Source of the DNA: Bacteroidota bacterium
GTDB lineage: Bacteria; Bacteroidota; Bacteroidia; 2-12-FULL-35-15
NCBI GenBank assembly: GCA_947504725.1
Contig: CANNHN010000001.1
Location: 434,001 to 498,000 of the forward strand
DNA: 64,000 bases
Reading direction: 5' to 3'
How positions within the stretch are numbered: the stretch's first letter is position 1; each line of letters opens with the position of its first letter. The notes under the pieces are model-generated. The model was not told the DNA's origin. It saw only the letters and a program-made list of their open reading frames with translations, and searched no databases. Made by a program: the position numbers and the translations under genes. Shown here piece by piece: positions 43,760 to 51,502 of this stretch.

Positions 43760-45469
43760 TTAATTTTCCTTAATCACTTTCAAAACAACTGACTCGCCAT
43801 CTTTAGAAATCAAATGAACAAAATAAATTCCGTTCGCTTGTTCGATAGCAATATCAGCTCTATCCGTTGATTGATATCTTTTTGTTTGAATTGTTTGTCC
43901 TACAACATTGTGAATCTGTATCGTTAAATCTTCATACACTTTTCCAAATTCTATGGTAACATTTCCGTTGGATGGATTCGGATAAAATCGAACATTTTCA
44001 AAATCATCACTTTCTGAAATACCTACAGTATTATAGATACATGCACTTGGAATTTTTGCTACGTAAATTTCTTTTTTTCCGGTAGATGTAATATTTGTAG
44101 TTCCAAAAGAAGCGGTCAATTCATAATAACCAGTAGTAAAAATATTACAATTGTCATCCACAGCAATTCCATTACCTCTATCTTCAATTGAACCACCAGC
44201 TTGAATTGCCCATTGCCATTTACCAGCAGTATCAATTGCTGCAACATAAATTTGAACACTATCCGCAGAATTCCACAATGTATCTGCCGCTCCAAAACTA
44301 GCATCACCTCTAAATTGTCCAGTTACAAAAAGTAAATCTTGTTTGTTAGCTGCTATCCTATTTCCTCTGTCAGAACCAGCATTAGAACCCGCCTTTTTAG
44401 CCCATACCCATGATCCTTCTTTGGTAATTTTGGCAACAAAAATATCTCTACCACTTGGGCCACCATTGTTGTTAACAGTATCTGGACCAAACACAACTTT
44501 ATCTCTAAACTCACCAGTTACATAAACATCTTGTTCAATATCAATCGCAAGGGAATTTCCTCTATCATCAAGTAATCCACCAACAGTTTTTAGCCACAAT
44601 TGATTCCCGCTACTATCGAATTTCAAAACAAAAATATCTCTACCGCCAAAACTAGTTGCTGAAATTGGTCCGAAAGGTTTAGTTCCCTTGAATCCACCTG
44701 TAAGATATACATTTCCCGTAGTGTCAATCGCAATTCTATTATCTCTTTCACCATCAGTAGCTCCAAATGTTTTCACCCATTGAAATACTCCAGCAGGAGA
44801 AAGTTTAGCAACAAAACCCAAAGAATCCAAAGTAGGATTTGGAACAGTGATAGTTCCAAACATTGCAGGATTTGAATATTTTCCTATTAATCCTGTCAAG
44901 TAAATATTTCCAAGTTTATCTGTTACTAAATCATAACCATGGTCGTCATAAGTTCCACCGGCACCAATTAGCCACTGACATGTTCCATTCAAATCAAATT
45001 TTCCTATAAAAATATTATCTCCACCACTAGGAAAACTTGCTCCTACACAAGACCCAAAATCTGTATAACCCCAACAAGTTCCAGTAACATATACAAAATC
45101 ATTTACTTTATCTACACAAAGTCCAAGAGCTCGTTCGTCCCATCCTCCCATTGCAGCTCTCACCCATTGCCAGTTTCCAAGACTATCAATTTTTGCAACG
45201 TAGCCTTCTTTACCAAAATCTTGTGGAGGATTAATTATACCAAAACTAGGATCCGAAGAAGAAGTTCCACTATTATAATAACCGCATATATATGAATTAC
45301 CATATTTATCAATATCTATATCCAAAGCTTTATCAGAACCATCGCCACCAGCAGTTGCAATCCAGTCCCATGCTTGCGAGTGTGATTGTAAAGAAATAAG
45401 AACAAACAAACATAGAAATACTGTTCGTGAAATAGCTTGTATAGAAGAGGAGAAGTAATTTTTAATCAT
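43760..45469 (-). CDS. T9SS type A secreted protein with SBBP beta-propeller repeats
   Basis: A 569-residue protein with a signal peptide (about 1-33), eight or nine repeats of about 50 residues of the SBBP type (each like DxxGNVYLTGxF and FVLKFDSSGNQLW), and a C-terminal type A sorting domain (RFYPNPSNGNVTIEF ... VVGQTIQTKRY ... GIYFVHLISKDGESVVLKVIK). The tail directs export by the type IX secretion system and attachment to the surface. The propeller could bind proteins or carbohydrates; the ligand is unknown. This is the second T9SS cargo of the window. Confidence 0.93.
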   Translation of the reverse strand: MIKNYFSSSIQAISRTVFLCLFVLISLQSHSQAWDWIATAGGDGSDKALDIDIDKYGNSYICGYYNSGTSSSDPSFGIINPPQDFGKEGYVAKIDSLGNWQWVRAAMGGWDERALGLCVDKVNDFVYVTGTCWGYTDFGSCVGASFPSGGDNIFIGKFDLNGTCQWLIGAGGTYDDHGYDLVTDKLGNIYLTGLIGKYSNPAMFGTITVPNPTLDSLGFVAKLSPAGVFQWVKTFGATDGERDNRIAIDTTGNVYLTGGFKGTKPFGPISATSFGGRDIFVLKFDSSGNQLWLKTVGGLLDDRGNSLAIDIEQDVYVTGEFRDKVVFGPDTVNNNGGPSGRDIFVAKITKEGSWVWAKKAGSNAGSDRGNRIAANKQDLLFVTGQFRGDASFGAADTLWNSADSVQIYVAAIDTAGKWQWAIQAGGSIEDRGNGIAVDDNCNIFTTGYYELTASFGTTNITSTGKKEIYVAKIPSACIYNTVGISESDDFENVRFYPNPSNGNVTIEFGKVYEDLTIQIHNVVGQTIQTKRYQSTDRADIAIEQANGIYFVHLISKDGESVVLKVIKEN

Positions 45470-45531
45470 AGCGCAAAATTTATTGAGTTTAGTATCCTAT
45501 CAAATTTAACAATTAAATAACATATAAACAA

Positions 45532-45562
45532 AAAACCTCTTTGATTTCTCAAAGAGGTTTTT
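45532..45562. terminator. bidirectional intrinsic terminator
   Basis: Perfect 11-bp stem AACCTCTTTGA / TCAAAGAGGTT (45534-45544 and 45549-45559) with a TTTC loop, flanked by A and T runs. It ends the universal stress protein gene on the minus strand. Confidence 0.93.
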
Positions 45563-45595
45563 TGTTTAGCCTTAATTCCTGATCCTTTATAATTC

Positions 45596-46417
45596 TTAAT
45601 AAGGATTAAACACTGTCGTATCTTTTCTTTCCATTGGTCGGAAACTTAAAACTGGAATATCACTTTCATTAATGATACGCTGAGCTACAGTTCCGATAAA
45701 AAATTCTTTCATACTTAACTCCGCTTTTGTCATAATCAAGATCAAATCTGCTTCTACTTCATGACCATAATCCATAACCATTTGAGGAATATCTGAACCA
45801 CGTAACGTTTTAATAGTACAACGCACTTCTTGATCTTTAATATATTTCCAAACTTGATTTGAGTAAGAGATTAATTTATTTTCTGCTTCTTCATCCTTTT
45901 GAGTAAGAATTGATATCACTCTGATATCAGCATTAAATATTTTTGCTAATTCAATAGCTTTATTTACTTTTTCGCGGGTTTCTTTCGTTAAATCTAATGG
46001 CAATAAGATTGTTTTACAACCATCACGGTGAACTTTTCCACGAATTGTAATAACAGGGTGTTTCGACTCACGAACCATTTTAAACGCATTCTTTCCGATA
46101 ATTTTCCCTAAAGTTATTTTAGACGACAATCCAATCATTACAAATAAAGGGTTGATCACGTCAGCAACTTTATTGATTTCTTCATACACATTGCCTTTAC
46201 GAACCATTGCTTCCACTGGTTGACCAGATTTAGTAGATGCTTCTTTCGCTAATGCATCTAATTGTTTTTGAACTAAAGGAGGATTTCCTTCATCAACGCT
46301 CAATAAAACGATTTTAGAGTTGGTTAATCTAGCAAGATTGTAAGTTTGACCAAGGGCAATAATTGTTTGTTCAGTAGAATCAATAGGTACTAAAATGGAA
46401 TTTCCGGGTGCAGACAT
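45596..46417 (-). CDS. tandem universal stress protein
   Basis: A 273-residue protein with two UspA domains; the ATG at 46417 (MSAPGNSILVPIDSTEQ) is chosen over an in-frame TTG at 46447. The first domain lacks the ATP-binding glycines (GLSSKITLGKIIG), and the second has an equally unusual TKAELSMKEFFIGTVAQ. A TACTTTTG -7 box (complement 46445-46452) lies upstream, but no clear CRP/FNR-type site is at the spacing seen in the stress island, so its control may be different. It ends before a strong terminator and stands alone. Confidence 0.9.
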   Translation of the reverse strand: MSAPGNSILVPIDSTEQTIIALGQTYNLARLTNSKIVLLSVDEGNPPLVQKQLDALAKEASTKSGQPVEAMVRKGNVYEEINKVADVINPLFVMIGLSSKITLGKIIGKNAFKMVRESKHPVITIRGKVHRDGCKTILLPLDLTKETREKVNKAIELAKIFNADIRVISILTQKDEEAENKLISYSNQVWKYIKDQEVRCTIKTLRGSDIPQMVMDYGHEVEADLILIMTKAELSMKEFFIGTVAQRIINESDIPVLSFRPMERKDTTVFNPY

Positions 46418-46563
46418 GGTATGATTTATTATTAATTTAGTTTGCAAAAGTACACAATTTCTCGTCAGAATGAAATTTTAACCCTAAAATTATGGTTTTC
46501 ATCAGCGTTTTTTGATAATCAATAGAATGGAAACGAGCATATTGCACACAAATCAAAAAAAAA

Positions 46564-46699
46564 TTAAACACATAGACACATAGAAAAATAAGGAGCTAAA
46601 GCTCTACATAGAGACACATATACTCTATGTCCGAAGCTTGCTTCGGCTATCCAAATAAGCAGACTCTAACCCTATAAAAACTATGTGTCTATGTGTTAA
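46564..46699. repeat. ~135-bp structured element (CACATAG family), copy 1
   Basis: Ends TTAAACACATAGACACATAG (46564-46583) and CTATGTGTCTATGTGTTAA (46681-46699) are inverted with one extra base. Inside are GAGCT-AAA-GCTC and the perfect hairpin CCGAAGC-TT-GCTTCGG (46631-46646). Two further copies occur at 47484-47616 and 57316-57449. Confidence 0.85.
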
Positions 46700-46754
46700 A
46701 ACCTTTTGAGAGTGTTATATTTGAAGCCGAAAAGCCAAAAAAGTGTGTTATTTG

Positions 46755-46786
46755 TTTGCCAATTGAAAGAAAAGTATGTACTTTCG
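46755..46786 (+). promoter_or_regulatory. rpsP promoter
   Basis: TTTG at 46755-46758, 20 bases, TACTTTCG at 46779-46786 (one base off TAnnTTTG). It is placed between the structured element and the rpsP start. Confidence 0.6.
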
Positions 46787-46835
46787 CCTTCCCAAAAATA
46801 GGTTTGGGAATTATTCATTAAAAAAAACTTAAACA

Positions 46836-47393
46836 ATGCCAGCAAAAATTAGATTACAAAGACATGGTAAAAAGGCTGCGGCTTATTTCCATATTGTAAT
46901 TGCGGATGGTCGTGCACCTCGAGACGGAAAGTTTATTGAGAAAATTGGTACGTACAACCCAACTACAAATCCAGCAACTATTAACCTTGATAATGCAAAA
47001 GCATTAGAGTGGTTAAACAAAGGTGCTCAACCAACAGATACATGTCGCGCTATCCTTTCATACAAAGGTGTAATGTACATGAACCACCTAATGGGTGGAA
47101 TTGCAAAAGGTGCATTAACGCAAGAACAAGCGGATGCAAAATATGCAAAATGGATTGCAGAAAAAGATTCGAAGGTTACAGGTAAAGTTGACAAATTAGC
47201 TAACGCTAAAAAAGATGCTTACAAAAACCGTATGGCTGCTGAATCAACTGCTAAAGATTCAAAAGCTGCAAAAATTGTAGCAAAAAACACACCTCCTGTT
47301 GTTGAAGAAGCAGCTCCAGTTGTTGAAGAAGCAACACCAGTTGCTGAAGTGACTTCAACTCCAGAAGCAGAAACACCTCAAGCAGAAGCATAA
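46836..47393 (+). CDS. rpsP: 30S ribosomal protein S16
   Basis: A 185-residue protein; residues 1-80 are the S16 core (MPAKIRLQRHGKKAAAYFHIVIADGRAPRDGKFIEKIGTYNP). A long Lys/Ala-rich helix and an acidic Pro/Val/Glu/Ala tail (VVEEAAPVVEEATPVAEV) follow, as is usual in Bacteroidota. It assembles into the small subunit. rimM follows two genes later, a common grouping. It is bracketed by two copies of the ~135-bp structured element, one upstream at 46564-46699 and one downstream at 47484-47616. Confidence 0.97.
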   Translation: MPAKIRLQRHGKKAAAYFHIVIADGRAPRDGKFIEKIGTYNPTTNPATINLDNAKALEWLNKGAQPTDTCRAILSYKGVMYMNHLMGGIAKGALTQEQADAKYAKWIAEKDSKVTGKVDKLANAKKDAYKNRMAAESTAKDSKAAKIVAKNTPPVVEEAAPVVEEATPVAEVTSTPEAETPQAEA

Positions 47394-47416
47394 TTTTGAA
47401 CTATTAAATTATTTAA

Positions 47417-47463
47417 AAGTCCCTTGTTTCTCGACTCCGCTCGAAATGACAAGGGGCTTTTTT
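47417..47463 (+). terminator. rpsP terminator containing the CCGCTCGAAATGACA repeat
   Basis: CCCTTGT (47421-47427) pairs with ACAAGGG (47449-47455), followed by GCTTTTTTT. The loop is the 25-base dispersed repeat TTTCTCGACTCCGCTCGAAA plus TGACA (47427-47451). Confidence 0.75.
47427..47451. repeat. CTCCGCTCGAAATGACA dispersed repeat, copy 2
   Basis: TTTCTCGACTCCGCTCGAAA followed by TGACA. Related sequences are at 19725-19745 and, in the CCCTT...AGGGTGACG form, inside a coding sequence at 56743-56767. Confidence 0.65.
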
Positions 47464-47483
47464 GTTCCTTTTAGTTAAGAAAA

Positions 47484-47616
47484 TTTAAACACATAGAAAC
47501 ATAGAAAAAAGAGAAGCTAAAGCTTTATATAGTATCTCATAGCTCTATGTGCGAAACTTGTTTCGCCTATCAACACACAAAGAAATACACAAAAAATCTA
47601 TGTGTCTATGTGTTAA
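47484..47616. repeat. ~135-bp structured element (CACATAG family), copy 2
   Basis: Ends at 47484-47504 (TTTAAACACATAGAAACATAG) and 47598-47616 (CTATGTGTCTATGTGTTAA). The inner hairpin is GCGAAAC-TT-GTTTCGC (47551-47566), differing from copy 1 in paired positions. It lies between rpsP and the DinB-family gene. Confidence 0.85.
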
Positions 47617-47658
47617 AAATATACACAGCATAAGTATCATTAGAATCTGATTCACCAA

Positions 47659-48183
47659 ATGAGCGACAAAAACACTTATCCAATCGGAAAATTTGAATAC
47701 GGTAAAACCTATTCTGCTAATGAAACACAAGCGCATATCAAAATCATTGAAGCGCTGCCTGCTTTGTTAAACTCAGTTGCAAAACAACTCACTCCTACTC
47801 TTTTGAAAAAAAGTTACCGTGAAGGCGGCTGGAATGCGCAACAAATTATTCATCACATAGCTGATAGCCATTCCAACGGATTGATTCGAGTTAAATTAGC
47901 CTTAACAGAGAACAATCCAGTTATTAAACCATACAATCAAGATGCTTGGGCGATGTTGGCTGATGTTGAAAACACTCCTATTGAAGTTTCATTAAAAATG
48001 ACAGAAGCCATACATACAAAATGGACTGCTATCTTAAAATCGATGAACGAAATAGATTTTTCAAAAACATATACACACCCCGAATACAACAAAGAATTCC
48101 AATTGGATGAATTTATTGCATTATATGCCTGGCATGGTGATCATCATTGCGGACAATTAAAAGTGATATTGAATAATGGATAA
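47659..48183 (+). CDS. YfiT/BstA-type DinB-family thiol transferase or metal hydrolase
   Basis: A 174-residue four-helix-bundle protein of the DinB/YfiT superfamily. The metal-binding histidines are in IIHHIADSHSNG (near residues 70-81) and WHGDHHCGQL (near 158-167). Relatives are bacillithiol S-transferases and metal-dependent hydrolases; which one applies here is not clear, though Bacteroidota are reported to use other thiols or bacillithiol in part. Its last 8 bases overlap rimM, so they are coupled. Confidence 0.85.
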   Translation: MSDKNTYPIGKFEYGKTYSANETQAHIKIIEALPALLNSVAKQLTPTLLKKSYREGGWNAQQIIHHIADSHSNGLIRVKLALTENNPVIKPYNQDAWAMLADVENTPIEVSLKMTEAIHTKWTAILKSMNEIDFSKTYTHPEYNKEFQLDEFIALYAWHGDHHCGQLKVILNNG

Positions 48184-48745
48184 AAAAGATTGTTTTAATT
48201 TAGGATACATTGCCAAAAGAGTTGGTAACCATGGGGAATTAGGTTTCGTGCTAGATGTGGATGATGGAAACCGATATAAAAAGCTAGAATCTGTTTTTAT
48301 TGAACTCAACAATTCACTTGTTCCCTTTTTTATAAAAAAAATTCAAATAAAAGGAGCTAATGCAACAGTATCTTTGGAAGGCATTGACTCAATTTCGCGA
48401 GCAGAAGATTTATTAAAAAAATCATTGTACTTACCATTAACTGCTTTACCACCACTTAAAGGGAAAAAATTTTATTTACACGAACTAGCTGGGTTTATGG
48501 CAACTGATAAAAGTTTTGGAGAAATTGGTCTTATTACAGAAGTTTTAGACTTTCCTCATCAAACCATTTTACAAATCCGTCATGGCGAAAACGATATTTT
48601 AATTCCTGCAAAAGAAGAATTCATTATTTCTATCAATCGAGATGGTAAAATCATTGAGCTTAATGCTCCTGAAGGATTAATTGATATTTACATTACTAAA
48701 AAAGAAACGGACGAGTCGGAAAAAGAGACAGACGACAGCGAGTAA
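48176..48745 (+). CDS. rimM: ribosome maturation factor RimM
   Basis: A 189-residue protein with the N-terminal RimM beta barrel (LGYIAKRVGNHGELGFVLDVDDG) and the C-terminal PRC-like barrel (FYLHELAGFMATDKSFGEIG). It helps assemble the 30S head and binds ribosomal protein S19. The tail is acidic (KETDESEKETDDSE). The start overlaps the preceding DinB-family gene by 8 bases. It lies in the rpsP-rimM neighbourhood common in bacteria, with the usual trmD and rplS not in this position. Confidence 0.95.
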   Translation: MDKKDCFNLGYIAKRVGNHGELGFVLDVDDGNRYKKLESVFIELNNSLVPFFIKKIQIKGANATVSLEGIDSISRAEDLLKKSLYLPLTALPPLKGKKFYLHELAGFMATDKSFGEIGLITEVLDFPHQTILQIRHGENDILIPAKEEFIISINRDGKIIELNAPEGLIDIYITKKETDESEKETDDSE

Positions 48746-48750
48746 GGGAT

Positions 48751-48850
48751 GATGGAAGATGGAAGAGGAAAGAGGAAAGAGGGATGAGGGCAGATGTAAA
48801 GTGTCGAAGATATAACATCTACCATTTAACATCATACATTTTCCATCTCC
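48751..48850. repeat. inverted word-array repeat (GATGGAAGA / TCCATC type)
   Basis: The left half has GGAAGATGGAAGAGGAAAGAGG words and the right half has ACATCTACCATTTAACATC and TTTTCCATCTCC, which are permuted reverse complements. It lies between rimM and the methyltransferase gene. Confidence 0.6.
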
Positions 48851-48935
48851 AACCTATTGTTTTTCCAAAAAATAGTTTAATTTTATATATAGTAAAAGTA
48901 AACGTTGAGTTAATCAAAATGTTTTCTACTCTTTT

Positions 48936-49649
48936 ATGCCGAATCAAACATTCGCTTTTAAACAGTTTAAAATAGTACAAGATAAGTGCGCTATGAAAGT
49001 AGGCACTGATGCTGTTTTATTAGGCTCTTGGGTGAATGCTTCCAATGCAAAAACCATTTTAGATATCGGTACTGGTACAGGAATTATCGCCATGATGCTT
49101 GCTCAAAAATCGTCTGCCCGTATTGATGCTATCGATATCGACTTAAATGCATTTATACAAGCAACAGAAAATGTAAACGATTGCAACTGGAAAGAAAGAA
49201 TAGACATTCATCATATTTCACTTCAACAGTTTGCAAAAGAAAGCGATCATAAATATGATTTGATTGTAAGCAATCCTCCTTATTTTGTTGATTCTTCAAA
49301 AGCTTCAGAAGAATCACGCACAAATGCTCGTCACACCGATCAACTTCCTTTTAAAGATTTACTGGATGGTGTTTTACAATTATTAAATCCGAACGGAAAA
49401 TTTTATGTGATTTTACCTACTAAAGAAAGTGAGCTTTTTAGAGAACATGCGGAAAAGCACAAACTATTTTTAACAAAAGTCACCAAAGTGATTACTAGAA
49501 CAGACAAACCCGAGAAACGTTTGCTCATGCGTTTTGAATTTATTCAACGTGCTTTTTCAGAAGATTCAATCACCATCGAAAAAGATGAAAGACATTCCTA
49601 CACGGATGAATATAAAGAGTTGACAAAGGATTATTATTTAGCGTTTTAA
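48936..49649 (+). CDS. tRNA1(Val) (adenine-37 N6)-methyltransferase family protein
   Basis: A 237-residue SAM-dependent methyltransferase with the SAM motif LDIGTGTGIIAMMLAQ and the amino-methylase NPPYF in SNPPYFVDSSKA (about residues 110-121). It resembles E. coli TrmN6/YfiC, which methylates A37 of tRNA1(Val), although some relatives act elsewhere. The C-terminal half (LLMRFEFIQRAF) matches the family. Its stop overlaps that of the convergent saccharopine-dehydrogenase-like gene in TTAA. Confidence 0.9.
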   Translation: MPNQTFAFKQFKIVQDKCAMKVGTDAVLLGSWVNASNAKTILDIGTGTGIIAMMLAQKSSARIDAIDIDLNAFIQATENVNDCNWKERIDIHHISLQQFAKESDHKYDLIVSNPPYFVDSSKASEESRTNARHTDQLPFKDLLDGVLQLLNPNGKFYVILPTKESELFREHAEKHKLFLTKVTKVITRTDKPEKRLLMRFEFIQRAFSEDSITIEKDERHSYTDEYKELTKDYYLAF

Positions 49650-50971
49650 CTCTCCTTCTCCACAAACTTCACTCCCAACGTTTCCAATTCAGCCAATACA
49701 GGTTCGTAAATTTCTTTAGTAGTTGGAATTATCACTCCTCTTGCTTTTATTTTTCCTTGCAGAATAAGTTTTGCTGAAATGGCTAATGGCAAACCCACTG
49801 TCTTCGCCATTGCAGTGTAAGTTTGGTCTTCGCCTTTTACAACCAAAGAAGAAGTAATATTTTTAGTTTGCCCGTTCAACAAATATTCAAATTCATGTTG
49901 CATCACAATCATGTCTTTGTCATTTTCTTTCAGCAACCATTTTTCTTCCAATAAATCTTGTAAAATTTGTGCAGGAGTAGCATCTTTGAAACGAATTTTT
50001 CTGTCGGACAAAACTTCCAACCACTCTATCTTACTAAGCGTTTCAGCATCCATTTCATTTCCCATAAAAGCAACTAACTTTTCTTTAACCGATTGTTTTC
50101 CAATTGGAAGAAACGCTTCAATTAATTGTTTGTATGTTAAAGAATCAGATGCCTCAATTTTATATGAATCATCTGTCAATCCCAACTTCACGAATACATT
50201 CCAAGCTTTGCAATAACCCGGCATACGCAATGTTCCGCGTAACATGGTTGGGATTTTTTCTAAATTATAAATTTTACGATAAGATAACGAATCACGATTT
50301 GCATAGGCTTCAAATTTTCCATAACCCTCCATTTCAACTGGACATATTTGAGTAAACAATCGGTTATAAGGAATGTATTTATATTGACCATCTTCAATAA
50401 ACTGAGCAGTTCCTTGTCCGGCCAAAACTACATTGCGTGGATTCCAAGAAAACTTATAACCCCATGGATTGTCATTATATTCGGGAGCAACCAAGCCACC
50501 ACAAAAAGATTGAAAGGAAGTTAATTCGCCTCCCTGTTCATGAATATGGTCAATCACTTTCATTGCAGAAGCGTGATCAATACCCGGATCCAGGCCAATT
50601 TCGTTCATTAAAATAATTCCAGCAGCTTTTGCTTCTGCATCCAACTCTTTCATTTCTTTAGAAACATAAGACGCTGTTGCTAAATGTTTTTTGAATTTCA
50701 CGCAATCCTTTGCAACATTCAAATGCATAAATGCGGGAAGCATTGAGATGACAATATCTGCTTTTTTTATTTCTTCTTCTCTTTGTTTATCATTGTTAAT
50801 ATCAAATTGAATGGCTCTCGCATTTGCATGTCCAGCCGTTTTTTGTTTTACAATATCCAACGAAACATCACCTATAGTAACTGACCAGTTCTCTTTAACT
50901 GAATGAGTTAATAGGTAATTAATGAGTGAGGATGCTGAGCGACCTGCACCAATGACGAAAATATTTTGCAT
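49646..50971 (-). CDS. saccharopine dehydrogenase (Lys9-like) family oxidoreductase
   Basis: A 441-residue protein; ATG at 50971 is chosen over an upstream in-frame ATG at 51007 because it begins the Rossmann fold (NIFVIGAGRSASSLI). It carries NEIGLDPGIDHASAMKVID and GGLVAPEYNDNPWGYKFSWNPRNV, hallmarks of the saccharopine dehydrogenase family. Eukaryotic Lys9 makes saccharopine; bacterial relatives include carboxynorspermidine and homospermidine-type enzymes. The substrate here is open. The gene stands alone, and its stop shares a palindromic TTAA with its convergent neighbour. Confidence 0.9.
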   Translation of the reverse strand: MQNIFVIGAGRSASSLINYLLTHSVKENWSVTIGDVSLDIVKQKTAGHANARAIQFDINNDKQREEEIKKADIVISMLPAFMHLNVAKDCVKFKKHLATASYVSKEMKELDAEAKAAGIILMNEIGLDPGIDHASAMKVIDHIHEQGGELTSFQSFCGGLVAPEYNDNPWGYKFSWNPRNVVLAGQGTAQFIEDGQYKYIPYNRLFTQICPVEMEGYGKFEAYANRDSLSYRKIYNLEKIPTMLRGTLRMPGYCKAWNVFVKLGLTDDSYKIEASDSLTYKQLIEAFLPIGKQSVKEKLVAFMGNEMDAETLSKIEWLEVLSDRKIRFKDATPAQILQDLLEEKWLLKENDKDMIVMQHEFEYLLNGQTKNITSSLVVKGEDQTYTAMAKTVGLPLAISAKLILQGKIKARGVIIPTTKEIYEPVLAELETLGVKFVEKES

Positions 50972-51070
50972 AAATAATTGGAATTTAATGCGAAGATAGC
51001 AATTCAAACAAATAGTTTATTATGAAAATGATTCCATTTTTTTGACTAAGTTTTTACTTACCTTTGGAGC

Positions 51071-51478
51071 ATGCAAAAACGTTTTTTAGTATTTAGTGGA
51101 TTTTCGGGAGCTATCGGAGTTGCTTTAGGAGCAATGGCTGCACATTTTTTAAAATCGAAACTGGAAACTGGCTTAATAACCGAAACGAATCTACAAGCTT
51201 TTGAAACGGCTGCAAAGTACCAACTCTATCACAGTTTAGCACTTTTCGCAATTGCCATTTTTGTAGATAAATTTGACAGTAAATTAATAGCCAAAGCAGG
51301 CTATTGTTTTATGGCTGGAATTGTACTTTTCTCAGGCTCTCTATATCTTTTAACTACTTCTAAATTAATGGGCTTAGGCGATATGCGCTGGTTGGGTCCA
51401 ATTACTCCAATCGGAGGCGTTTTCTTTATCGTTGGATGGTTACTGATTGCATTTGCAGGTATGAAGAAAAACAAATAA
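51071..51478 (+). CDS. DUF423 family membrane protein
   Basis: A 135-residue protein with four predicted helices. The N-terminal segment (FLVFSGFSGAIGVALGAMAAHFLK) and the end (GGVFFIVGWLLIAFAGMKK) match DUF423 (YgdD-like) membrane proteins. Function unknown. The M32 peptidase gene follows 25 bases later in the same direction. Confidence 0.9.
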   Translation: MQKRFLVFSGFSGAIGVALGAMAAHFLKSKLETGLITETNLQAFETAAKYQLYHSLALFAIAIFVDKFDSKLIAKAGYCFMAGIVLFSGSLYLLTTSKLMGLGDMRWLGPITPIGGVFFIVGWLLIAFAGMKKNK

Positions 51479-51502
51479 TATTCTTAACGAATAAATTTTA
51501 AA

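Larger units (their letters stand above)
46418..46835. other. gene-free interval between the universal stress protein gene and rpsP
   Basis: It holds the promoter box of the universal stress protein gene, a structured 136-bp repeat element and the rpsP promoter. I see no tRNA and no small gene in it. Confidence 0.7.

Noticed and set aside
46564-47616. Possible CRISPR array from the CACATAG repeats
   Set aside because: The repeats are inverted ends of a ~135-bp element, not direct repeats with regular spacers, and no cas genes are near.
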